Source: Streptomyces griseorubiginosus
GTDB taxonomy: Bacteria > Actinomycetota > Actinomycetes > Streptomycetales > Streptomycetaceae
NCBI RefSeq assembly: GCF_001514195.1
Contig: NZ_KQ948736.1
Coordinates: forward strand, 128,895 to 192,894
Length of the DNA: 64,000 nucleotides
Reading direction: 5' to 3'
In this document: in pieces, positions 8,759 through 16,245 of the stretch
Layout: each line of letters starts with the position of its first letter
Numbering within the stretch: the stretch's first letter is position 1
Position numbers and translations under genes: made by a program
The notes under the pieces: model-generated
The model's input: only the letters and a program-made list of their open reading frames with translations
What the model was told of the DNA's origin: nothing
Database searches by the model: none

Positions 8759-11365
8759 GTGACAGCGGGAAGCGACTCGGTTCTCGAACTTCTGCCGATG
8801 GTGTTCGCCGCCCCCAACCAGGCGCTGGCGAGGGCGGAGGAGGTACTCGGCTCCGATCCCTCACCGCTGCACGCCTCCGTGGCCCACCAGGTGATCGGCA
8901 TCTGGCAGCGGGACTGGGGCGACCTGCGGATCGCCCTCGACCATCTGCGCCGCGCCCGTGATCTCGCGGCGCGCTCGGAGTCGGCCGACCGGGAGGCGGA
9001 CGTGCTGGCCGCGCTCGGGGTGGCGCTGGTGCACGCGGGGCGCACCCGGCAGGGGCTCGCGGCGCTGGAACGGGGGGTCGAGGTCGCCGGCGGGCACACC
9101 CGCGCCCGGGTGCTGTTCCGGCGGGCGTACGCGTCCTGGGTGCTGGGGCAGCACAAGGCGGCGCTGGAGGACGTACGGCGGGCGATCCCGGTGCTGCGGC
9201 AGGCCGAGGACGTGATCTGGACGGCGCGGGCGCTGACCCTGCGGGCGACCGTGCATCTGGCGCTCGGCGCAGTGGAGCGCGCGGACGCCGACTTCACGGC
9301 GGCGGAGGCGCTGTGGGACACCACGGGCCAGGAGCACGACAAGGCCGACGCGGTGGAGAGCCGGGGCCTTGCCGCCTACCGGTCGGGGGACGTCCCGGCG
9401 GCGCTGCGGCTGCTGGACGAGGCGCAGGAGCGGTACGCCAAGCTCGGCACACCGACGTTCATGCTCACGGTCCGGCGCTGCGAGGTCCTGATGGCAGCGG
9501 GGCTGGCCCGGGAGGCGCTCGCGGAGGCGGACGCGGCGATCAAGGTCCTCGACGGCATCGGCGGACAGTCGACGCTGAAGGCGGAACTGCTGCTCGCCGC
9601 CGCGCGGGCGGCCCGGGTCGAGGGGGACGCGCACACCGCGATCGCACGCGCCGACCTGGCGGTACGGCTGTTCGCGGGGCAGCGGCGCTCCTGGTGGGAG
9701 ACGCATGCCCGGCTGGTGCTGATCGAGGCACGGGTCGCCGCGGGGCGTGGTTCGGGGCGGCTGGTCGCGGACGCGGCGGCGGTCGCCGAGCGGCTGGCGT
9801 CCTTCGGCGCGCCGGCGGCCCCGGAGGCCTCGCTGCTGGCGGGCCGGATCGCGCTGGTCCTGGGGTGGCGCGAGGACGCCCAGCGGCATCTGGAGGTCGC
9901 CGCGCGCAGCCGGCACAGCGGGCCGCCGCTGGCGCGGATGACGGGCTGGGCGGCCCGGGCGCTGTGGGCGCGGGCCGTGGGCTCCGACCGGCGGGTCCTG
10001 GAGGCCTGCCGTCGCGGCCTGGACGTGCTCGACGACCACCGGACGACACTGGGAGCCTCCGAGCTCAGGGCCCGGGCCACCGCGCAGGGCGCGGAGCTCG
10101 CCGCGCTGGCCGCGCGGGCCTCGCTCGCCTCGGGCGGACCGCGCCGGCTGCTGGTGTGGAGCGAGCGCTGGCGGGCCACCGCGCTGTCCGCCCCGCCGAC
10201 CCGCCCACCGGCCGATCCCGGCCTGCTCAGCGATCTCACCGCGTTCCGGGAGATCGCCGCCCGGGCGGAGGCGGCCCGGACGGAGGGGCGGCCGGTGCCG
10301 GCGCTGGAGCGTGAACAGCGGCGCCTGGAACGGGAGATCCGCTCCCGCACCCACCACATCCGCGGCGACGCCCCCGGTGACGGCTACCGCTTCGACCCGG
10401 CCGAACTGCTGGAACGGCTCGGCGACGACGTACGGCTGGTCGAACTGGCCGTGCTGGACGGGCGGGTGCAGGTGCTGCTGTGCGGGCGGGGGCGGGTGCG
10501 GCGGTTCGAGGGCGGCCTGCTGGCCGACGCGGAACGCGAGGCGGAGCACGTCCAGGCGGGCCTACGGCGGCTCGCCCACCCAGGTGCGGAGGCGCGGCTT
10601 CCGGTGGTGGAGGCGGCGGGGCGGCGGCTGGAGGAGCTGCTGCTGGGCCCGGCGGCGGCGCAGCTCGGCTCCGGGCCGGTCGTGGTGGTGCCGCCGGGGC
10701 GGCTGCACCGGGTGCCGTGGGCGCTGCTGCCGTCGCTGCGGGAGCGGGTGTTCAGCGTGTCGCCGTCGGCGAGCAGCTGGCTGCGGGCGCACGGGACCGC
10801 GCCGCCGGACGGTGGACGCCAGGTCCTGGTGCGCGGGCCGGGGCTTGCGACCGGCGGCGCCGAGGTGCCCGAACTGGCCGGACGCCACGGTTCGGCGACC
10901 GTCCTGGAGTACGACGAGGCGCGCGTGCCGCGGGTGCTGGAGGAGCTGGACGGGGCGGCGCTGGCCCATATCGCGGCGCACGGCACGTTCCGGGCGGACA
11001 GCCCGTTGTTCTCCTCGTTGCGGATGGCGGACGGGCCGCTGATCGTCCATGACTTCGAGCGTCTCGACCGCAGCCCCTACCGGATCATTCTGTCCTGCTG
11101 CGACACGGCCCGGTTCGCGTCGGTCGGCGCGGACGAACTGCTCGGCCTGGTCACCGCGTTGCTGCCGCTGGGCACGGCGGGGGTGGTGGCGTGCAGTGCG
11201 CCGGTCAACGACGAGGCGGTGGTGCCGTTGATGCTCGCGCTGCACAAGGGGCTCGGTGCGGGGGCGTCGATGGCGGAGGCGTTGCGGGACGCGCGGGCCG
11301 CGCTGCCGGGGGACGCGGTGCATCAGGCGACGGGGTGGGCGTTCTCGGCGTTCGGGGCGGCGTAG
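8759..11365 (+). CDS. TPR-repeat protein with C-terminal CHAT (caspase-like) protease domain
   Basis: The protein is about 868 residues. The N-terminal two thirds are alpha-helical, alanine- and arginine-rich TPR-type repeats (for example ALDHLRRARDLAARS, LAALERGVEVAGG). The last 250 residues are a CHAT domain, a clan CD cysteine protease fold shared with caspases and separases. The catalytic His is in AHIAAHGTF (codon 10979-10981) and the catalytic Cys in ILSCCDTA (codon 11099-11101). TPR-CHAT proteins act as switchable proteases in bacterial conflict systems, for example Csx29 in Craspase. GTG 8759 is a possible leaderless start, with TACCAT a few bases upstream; GTG 8723 would add 12 residues. 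It is divergent from the S8 protease gene. Confidence 0.88.
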   Translation: MTAGSDSVLELLPMVFAAPNQALARAEEVLGSDPSPLHASVAHQVIGIWQRDWGDLRIALDHLRRARDLAARSESADREADVLAALGVALVHAGRTRQGLAALERGVEVAGGHTRARVLFRRAYASWVLGQHKAALEDVRRAIPVLRQAEDVIWTARALTLRATVHLALGAVERADADFTAAEALWDTTGQEHDKADAVESRGLAAYRSGDVPAALRLLDEAQERYAKLGTPTFMLTVRRCEVLMAAGLAREALAEADAAIKVLDGIGGQSTLKAELLLAAARAARVEGDAHTAIARADLAVRLFAGQRRSWWETHARLVLIEARVAAGRGSGRLVADAAAVAERLASFGAPAAPEASLLAGRIALVLGWREDAQRHLEVAARSRHSGPPLARMTGWAARALWARAVGSDRRVLEACRRGLDVLDDHRTTLGASELRARATAQGAELAALAARASLASGGPRRLLVWSERWRATALSAPPTRPPADPGLLSDLTAFREIAARAEAARTEGRPVPALEREQRRLEREIRSRTHHIRGDAPGDGYRFDPAELLERLGDDVRLVELAVLDGRVQVLLCGRGRVRRFEGGLLADAEREAEHVQAGLRRLAHPGAEARLPVVEAAGRRLEELLLGPAAAQLGSGPVVVVPPGRLHRVPWALLPSLRERVFSVSPSASSWLRAHGTAPPDGGRQVLVRGPGLATGGAEVPELAGRHGSATVLEYDEARVPRVLEELDGAALAHIAAHGTFRADSPLFSSLRMADGPLIVHDFERLDRSPYRIILSCCDTARFASVGADELLGLVTALLPLGTAGVVACSAPVNDEAVVPLMLALHKGLGAGASMAEALRDARAALPGDAVHQATGWAFSAFGAA

Positions 11366-11395
11366 TCCCTGCCGGAGGTGCGAGGTGTGGTGCGT

Positions 11396-11441
11396 GGGGC
11401 GGCCTGACCCCTCCCCCGAATACTGGGGGTCAGACCGCCCC
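11396..11441. terminator. Bidirectional stem-loop terminator
   Basis: Two 16-nt arms (11396-11411 and 11426-11441) pair with a single mismatch around a 14-nt loop. The stem lies between the convergent CHAT and LuxR-family genes, about 30 nt past one stop codon and 15 nt past the other, and should end both transcripts. Confidence 0.8.
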
Positions 11442-11455
11442 GGTCCGTGTCCGGC

Positions 11456-13429
11456 TCAGGCCGGTTGTGCCTCGGGCAGCTCCACCAGGCACGGCAGCGC
11501 GTCGCGGTCGCTCGCGCCGAGGCGGGTGTAGGCGCCGTAGAGGTGGTTGCCGACGGTCCGGACCGACAGGGTGAGCTTCTCCGCGATCTGGCGGTTGGTG
11601 AGGCCGGCGGCGGCGAGGGTGACGATCTGCCGCTGGCGGGCGGTGAGTTCGCCGAGGACCAGCCCCGCCAGGGCCGGGGTACGGGCGCCCTGGCAGCGGC
11701 GGGCCAGGGCGACGGACCGGGTGCGGGAGGTGCGGGCCGCGCCGGGGTCGCGGTGCGCCTGCGCCGCCTGGGCGTACGCCTCCGCCGCGAACAGCAGGAA
11801 ACCGCGCTCCTCCAGCGTCCGGGCCGCACGGTCGAGGGCGGGTCCGTCTCCTTGGGCGAGCGCGTCGGCGTGCGCGGCGAAGACCCCGGTCAGCCGGCCG
11901 ACGGCCCGCTCGGGCGCACCGAGGCGGACGGCGTCGTACGGCTCCGCACCGACGGCGTCCAGGGCGGCGTCGAGGTCACCGCGAGCGGCGGCCCACCAGG
12001 CGGCGGCGCCGGATGAGGGGGGCGTAGGGGTGCCGGGGTCGACGGCACTGGCTGAGGGGGCCGCAGGGGTGCCGGAGTCGGCGGCACTGGCTGAGGGGGC
12101 CGCAGGTGTCCCGGGGTCGGCGGCGGACGGGCCGCCCCTGTTCACCGACCCCGAGCCGCGGATCCGCGCCGACATTCGTTCCAAGTCGTCGCCCCCTGCC
12201 GCCACCACTCGCCCCGCCTCGCCCGACTGGGCCGTCGACAGGGCGAGTTCGAGGTGGCAGGGGTGGTCTTCGGGGGTGGTGCGCAGGCCCTCCCGGGCCC
12301 AGGAGGCGGCCTCGCGCAGTTGGCCGCGCAGGCGGGCGAAGCGGGCTCGTACGGCGGCGTGCGGGGCCGGGATGCCGATGCCCTCGGTGACGAGCCACTC
12401 CCCCACCGGCGCCGGTACGGCCCGTACGTCCGTCTCGGCGATGGCCCGCGCCAGGGCGGCCGTCTCGGTCTCCAGGGCGGCCGTGCGGTCGGACGGGGTG
12501 CGGGCCAGGCGGCGGGCCCTGAGGCGGCCTGCCACCGAACGGAGCACCGGGCCGTGGAGGGGGTGGGCGAGGCTCGCGGTGCCGTGGTCGTCGATGTGGA
12601 CCAGGCCGTCGGCCTCCAACACTTCGAGCGCGCCCAGGTCGAGCGTGTCGGCGTCCACGGGGAGCGGTTCGCCGAACGCCAGGCGGTCCAGGGTGGCGCG
12701 CTCGCCGGGGTCCGCGCGGTCGAGGAGGTCCGCGAGGCGTTCGCGCACGGTCGCGGTGACCGGCACCGGGCCCCGCCACTCCCACTCGCCCGAGTCCGGG
12801 ACGCGCGACAGGAGCCCCTGCTCGCGCACCGCACCCACCAGCTCCCGCAACAGCCGCAGATCGCCCTGGCAGAGCCGGTGCAGCCGGCTGACGGTGAGGG
12901 CCTCCAGGCCGCCCGCGCCGGCCGCGAGCAGCTGCGCCGTCTCCTCGCGGGGCAGCGGCTCCAGGTCGAGGCGCGGCAGGAGTTCCCCGGTCCACAGACG
13001 GGTGATCGCCCCCGGTGCCCGGGCGCCCTCGGTGGCGACGACCAGGAGCCGGGTGCGGCCGTGCACGGCGAGCTGGTGGACCAGGGCGGCCGAGGCGTCG
13101 TCGAGCAGATGGGCGTCGTCGACCAGCAACAGCCGTACGCCTGAGAGCAGTTGGACCGCGCGATGCAGGGACACGGTGTCCGGGAGCAGGTGGGCGAAGG
13201 CGGCAAACGGGAGGTCGCGGGTCTCGGGCGTCCCCGTCGCCCGCGCGCAGTCGGTGCCGCGCACGGCCTCCGTGACCAGCAGGGTCTTGCCCCGCCCCGC
13301 CGGACCGGTCACCACAATGCCGTGCCGGCCGCCGGCCACGGACCCGCGGATCAGCTCGAGTTCGTCCTGGCGCCCGGTGAACGGCCAGGGCGGTCGCAGG
13401 CTTGTCGCGTCCCGTTCGAATGTCGTCAC
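11456..13429 (-). CDS. LuxR-family regulator with N-terminal P-loop ATPase domain
   Basis: The 657-residue protein resembles the LAL/STAND-type LuxR regulators. A Walker A motif, GPAGRGKT, is at residues 42-49, a Walker B (RLLLVDDAHLL) is near 102, an AAA/STAND-like core follows, then a divergent helical middle. The C-terminal LuxR helix-turn-helix ([20 protein letters not shown], then IAEKL and SVRTVGNHL) occupies about residues 585-645. Such proteins bind DNA and often sense a ligand or protein partner through ATP-driven oligomerisation. GTG 13429 is the start. A proline/alanine/serine linker in the middle is made of three 13-residue repeats. The divergent metalloprotease gene, with an inverted repeat between them, is a likely target. 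Confidence 0.85.
   Translation of the reverse strand: MTTFERDATSLRPPWPFTGRQDELELIRGSVAGGRHGIVVTGPAGRGKTLLVTEAVRGTDCARATGTPETRDLPFAAFAHLLPDTVSLHRAVQLLSGVRLLLVDDAHLLDDASAALVHQLAVHGRTRLLVVATEGARAPGAITRLWTGELLPRLDLEPLPREETAQLLAAGAGGLEALTVSRLHRLCQGDLRLLRELVGAVREQGLLSRVPDSGEWEWRGPVPVTATVRERLADLLDRADPGERATLDRLAFGEPLPVDADTLDLGALEVLEADGLVHIDDHGTASLAHPLHGPVLRSVAGRLRARRLARTPSDRTAALETETAALARAIAETDVRAVPAPVGEWLVTEGIGIPAPHAAVRARFARLRGQLREAASWAREGLRTTPEDHPCHLELALSTAQSGEAGRVVAAGGDDLERMSARIRGSGSVNRGGPSAADPGTPAAPSASAADSGTPAAPSASAVDPGTPTPPSSGAAAWWAAARGDLDAALDAVGAEPYDAVRLGAPERAVGRLTGVFAAHADALAQGDGPALDRAARTLEERGFLLFAAEAYAQAAQAHRDPGAARTSRTRSVALARRCQGARTPALAGLVLGELTARQRQIVTLAAAGLTNRQIAEKLTLSVRTVGNHLYGAYTRLGASDRDALPCLVELPEAQPA
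12002..12118 (-). repeat. 39-bp in-frame tandem repeats
   Basis: Three 39-bp units encode 13-residue repeats of the type DPGTPAAPSASAA in the LuxR-family regulator. Two units (12041-12079 and 12080-12118) are nearly identical and the third (12002-12040) has diverged. The repeat forms a flexible linker, and copy number could vary by slippage without shifting the frame. Confidence 0.75.
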
Positions 13430-13445
13430 GGAAGCAAGAGCACCG

Positions 13446-13491
13446 CTACTCAGGTCTGATACAGGGGGACTTGAGTAGCCCCCGACTCAGG
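13446..13491. promoter_or_regulatory. Inverted-repeat operator candidate between divergent genes
   Basis: CTACTCA (13446-13452) and TGAGTAG (13472-13478) form a perfect inverted repeat with 19 nt between the arms. A further ACTCAGG half-site lies at about 13485-13491. The site sits in the 95-bp gap between the LuxR-family gene and the metalloprotease gene, where a LuxR-type dimer could bind and control both. Confidence 0.45.
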
Positions 13492-13524
13492 CGCCCCCGG
13501 ACGCCCGACGGCACGCTGGGACGC

Positions 13525-14610
13525 ATGACCGCTCGCTACTGCTCCCTCGCGCAGCAGTCGGCTCCGGCGTTCGCTCCGGGGCTGGCCGCCGAGCGGCTGA
13601 GCGCGCTCGCCGGCGGCGGTCGGATGTGGGTCAACAGCACGGTCCTGCACTACTGCTTCTTCGACGGCGACTCCGACGGGTCGGTCATTCCTGTTCCGGG
13701 GACCGGGCAGAACCGCCGGGTGTCGTGGGTGGGCGCCAAGGAGCAGCGGGACGTGGTGCGCGAGTGCTTCCAGGAGTGGCAGGACCTCGGGGTGGGGGTG
13801 CGTTTCACCGAGGTCGGCGACCGTTCGGAGGCCGAACTGCGCATCGGGTTCCAGCTCGGCGACGGATCCTGGTCGACCGTGGGCAGGGACGCCCTGCGGG
13901 TCGGGGTGAACGAGCGCACCATGAACTTCGGCTGGGACCTGACCGCGCCCGGGGAGCGCGGGACGGCCCTGCACGAGATCGGGCACGCGCTCGGCATGCA
14001 GCACGAGCACCAGAGTCCGTTCGCCGGGATCCACTGGGACGAGGAGGCCGTCTACGCCGATCTGGCGGGCCCGCCGAACCATTGGAGCCGGGACCGGACG
14101 TTCTTCAACATCCTGCGCAAGCTCGACCCGGACGAGGTCAACGGCTCCGTCTGGGACCCGCAGTCGATCATGGAGTATCCCTTCGGGGCGGGGCTGATCC
14201 TGGAACCGGAGCAGTTCCGTGCGGGCCTCCACCCGCCCGGCACCCTGTCGGCCGCCGACAAGGAGTACGTCCTGCGCTGGTATCCGCCGACCGAGCCGGT
14301 CCGGCCGCCCGCGCTGGTGCCCTTCCGGTCCGCCCCGCTGGGGCTCGGGCCGGGCGGGCAGGCCGACTTCACGGTGGAACCGCCGGAGACCCGCGAGTAC
14401 ACCGTGGGCATCTTCGGCGACGCCGACACCGTCGTGGTGGTCTTCGAGGAACGGGACGGAGAAGCCCGCTACCTCTGCGGCCACGACGACGGAGGCACAC
14501 CGCACAACGCAACGCTCAGGGCCCGTCTCGTCAAGGGCCGCCGCTACTTCGTCCGTGTGCGCCTGTACTCCGCGTGGGGTTCGGGGGAAACCGCGGTCAT
14601 GTGCTGGTGA
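13525..14610 (+). CDS. Astacin-like (M12-type) zinc metalloprotease
   Basis: The 361-residue protein has the metzincin signature HEIGHALGMQHEHQSP at about residues 154-169, with Met-turn SIMEYPFG about 60 residues later. The catalytic domain covers roughly residues 30-260. A C-terminal beta-sandwich of the pre-peptidase type follows (YTVGIFGDADTVVVVFEE... YFVRVRLYS). No signal peptide is visible from ATG 13525, so the protein may be cytosolic or exported by another route. The frame is open further upstream to 13402, but that part overlaps the operator region and the divergent start and looks non-coding. It is divergent from the LuxR-family regulator, probably its controller. The substrate is unknown. 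Confidence 0.85.
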   Translation: MTARYCSLAQQSAPAFAPGLAAERLSALAGGGRMWVNSTVLHYCFFDGDSDGSVIPVPGTGQNRRVSWVGAKEQRDVVRECFQEWQDLGVGVRFTEVGDRSEAELRIGFQLGDGSWSTVGRDALRVGVNERTMNFGWDLTAPGERGTALHEIGHALGMQHEHQSPFAGIHWDEEAVYADLAGPPNHWSRDRTFFNILRKLDPDEVNGSVWDPQSIMEYPFGAGLILEPEQFRAGLHPPGTLSAADKEYVLRWYPPTEPVRPPALVPFRSAPLGLGPGGQADFTVEPPETREYTVGIFGDADTVVVVFEERDGEARYLCGHDDGGTPHNATLRARLVKGRRYFVRVRLYSAWGSGETAVMCW

Positions 14611-14669
14611 GCCGGCACGTACGGACCGCACACGGACGAGGCTGGACCACTGTCCGGCGCCGGGGGAAT

Positions 14670-14713
14670 GGCCGGTGCTCGTCACCTTCGGGGGAGGGAG
14701 ACGAGCACCGGCC
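14670..14713. terminator. Bidirectional stem-loop terminator
   Basis: A perfect 13-bp inverted repeat (GGCCGGTGCTCGT at 14670-14682, ACGAGCACCGGCC at 14701-14713) with an 18-nt loop lies between the convergent metalloprotease and GNAT genes. Confidence 0.85.
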
Positions 14714-14767
14714 ACGCGGCGTTCCGGGGCGCGCTGGTCCTCATGGTCCCGGTCGTCGAGGCGGTCC

Positions 14768-15211
14768 TCAGGGCAGGTCGCGGGTGAAGACGACTCGGGG
14801 GCGGTCCGGGCCGTCGTAGTTCTCGACCAGGCGGTCCTGGAAGCCGAGGCTGCGGTGGAAGGCGAGGGAGACCGTGTTCGCGGGCGTGGTGATCGCCTTG
14901 AGGCGGACCGCGCCCTGGTTGCGGGCGGCGGCGGTGAAGGCCTCGTAGAGCGTGCGGCCGAGGCCGGTGCCGCGGGTGTCGTCGCGGGTCGCGATCAGAT
15001 GGACGTAGCCGGTGCGGTCCGGGGTGACGAAGCCGAAGAGGTAGCCTCGGATGCCGTCCTCGGCGCGGGCGACCAGACAGGTCGAGCCGAACTCCTGTAC
15101 CAGCGCGGTCAGATGGAGCGCCCGCAGATCGCGCTCGCCCCAGTAGCGGGCGTGGTCCGCGAGGACCTGGTGGAGATCGCTCACGTCGGCGCGGTCGATC
15201 CGGACAGCCAT
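14768..15211 (-). CDS. GNAT-family N-acetyltransferase
   Basis: The 147-residue protein covers one complete GNAT fold and should transfer an acetyl group from acetyl-CoA to an amine. The acetyl-CoA pyrophosphate loop is seen in TRDDTRGTGLGRTLYEAF at about residues 75-93, preceded by the YVHLIAT strand and followed by the AFHRSLGFQ motif near 115. The substrate cannot be told from the sequence. ATG 15211 is the start. The gene appears monocistronic, with a strong terminator downstream. Confidence 0.85.
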   Translation of the reverse strand: MAVRIDRADVSDLHQVLADHARYWGERDLRALHLTALVQEFGSTCLVARAEDGIRGYLFGFVTPDRTGYVHLIATRDDTRGTGLGRTLYEAFTAAARNQGAVRLKAITTPANTVSLAFHRSLGFQDRLVENYDGPDRPRVVFTRDLP

Positions 15212-15331
15212 GTGCCGATCATGGCACGGGGCGGCCGGTCCGGTGGCGGGCGGTCTCCGCCAGCTCGACAGGCGGGTGCCGTGGCGCGCGGGCTGCGTCG
15301 CCTCGACGGGCGGGTGCCGGTGGCCCGGCTG

Positions 15332-15625
15332 TCACGCTTCCAGGAGCCTGCGCTTCTGCTCCTCGAACTCGGCCTCGGTGAGGACGCCCTGGGTCTTCAG
15401 TTCGCCGAGCTGCTTCAGCTGCTCGATCTTGGCGCTCATGTCGGGGGCCGGAGGGGCAGCCGCCGGCTGTTGTTGGGAGTAGGACGGGGGCGGGGGCGGG
15501 GGCGCCTGGGCTTCCTGCTGGGCCGCCCATCGCCCTTGCTGTCGGCGGTTCACACGGTTCGACACGGCGGTCGCCGTTCCGGCGACGACGGCGGTGCGCG
15601 CGACCCCACGGAGGAGACCTGGCAT
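15332..15625 (-). CDS. SHOCT-domain small protein
   Basis: This 97-residue protein has an N-terminal hydrophobic or amphipathic stretch (GLLRGVARTAVVAGTATAV), a basic and glutamine-rich region, a proline-rich linker (PPPPPPSYSQQQPA) and a C-terminal SHOCT motif (IEQLKQLGELKTQGVLTEAEFEEQKRRLL as short helices). SHOCT domains often end membrane-associated or oligomerising proteins. ATG 15625 has AAGGGA just upstream; that ribosome site is the last part of a 9-bp tandem repeat array. The next gene upstream encodes a DUF6325-like protein, and the two families often occur together in actinomycetes. Confidence 0.85.
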   Translation of the reverse strand: MPGLLRGVARTAVVAGTATAVSNRVNRRQQGRWAAQQEAQAPPPPPPSYSQQQPAAAPPAPDMSAKIEQLKQLGELKTQGVLTEAEFEEQKRRLLEA

Positions 15626-15632
15626 GACTGTT

Positions 15633-15668
15633 CCCTTCGATCCCTTCGATCCCTTCGATCCCTTCGAT
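15633..15668 (-). repeat. Four 9-bp tandem repeats at the SHOCT ribosome-binding site
   Basis: Four exact copies of CCCTTCGAT (ATCGAAGGG on the coding strand) sit directly before the SHOCT gene start. Each copy carries a Shine-Dalgarno-like GAAGGG. The array lies between the DUF6325-like stop (15679) and the SHOCT ATG (15625), so copy number could alter spacing or translation. Confidence 0.85.
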
Positions 15669-15678
15669 CCATCAACCT

Positions 15679-16122
15679 TCAGTCGGCGGTCTCGGTCGCG
15701 TCGAGGGCCGCGACGAGCGCGGGGACCGGGATCCGTCCGGAGGCGACCATCCGGGCCCCGCCGCGGCGCAGGGCGGCGGCGAAGGGTGCGGCCCACCGGT
15801 TCTCGTAGAGCAGGATGCCTGCCGAACAACCGGGTTCCAGCGCCTTGGCGGCTTCGTCGATGTCGTCCTGGCCGAGGAGCCCCGACGAGGCTCCCTCGAA
15901 GACGGCGAGGTCCAGCCGGCCGTCGCCGTCGAAGTCGGTGATCTCCATGCCGGCCACCGAGCCGTCGTCGTCCTTCCTGACAAAGACCAGGTCGAGGATC
16001 CGGATGATGCCCCGGTCCACGAGATCGACGAGGAGGGGGAGGCCCTCGCCCGTCATCCGGTTGCCGGGGAACTCGACGACCAGGTAGTCGATGGGGCCCA
16101 CGTCTTCGAATTCGTCGCTCAC
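15679..16122 (-). CDS. DUF6325-like protein
   Basis: The 147-residue acidic protein has the DUF6325/DUF1269-like pattern: GPIDYLVVEFPGNRMTGEGLPLLVDLVDRGIIRILDLVFV near the N-terminus, a DFDGDGRLDLAVFEGASSGLL middle, then a glycine/alanine-rich helical end (GILLYENRWAAPFAAALRRGGARMV). No catalytic residues are known for the family, and members are found in stress and gas-vesicle-type loci. GTG 16122 is preceded by AGAGGTGA. The SHOCT gene follows after 53 bp and is probably cotranscribed. Confidence 0.8.
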   Translation of the reverse strand: MSDEFEDVGPIDYLVVEFPGNRMTGEGLPLLVDLVDRGIIRILDLVFVRKDDDGSVAGMEITDFDGDGRLDLAVFEGASSGLLGQDDIDEAAKALEPGCSAGILLYENRWAAPFAAALRRGGARMVASGRIPVPALVAALDATETAD

Positions 16123-16245
16123 GGCGTCACCTCTGGTGCTCGTGGCTGTTCGAGCCCATTGCATCACCGGAGCGTGGCCCGCGCACCTCGGTGTGCCGTT
16201 CACCCGTCCGGGGCACCAGGATCGCGCGCTTCACGGAGGCCGTCT

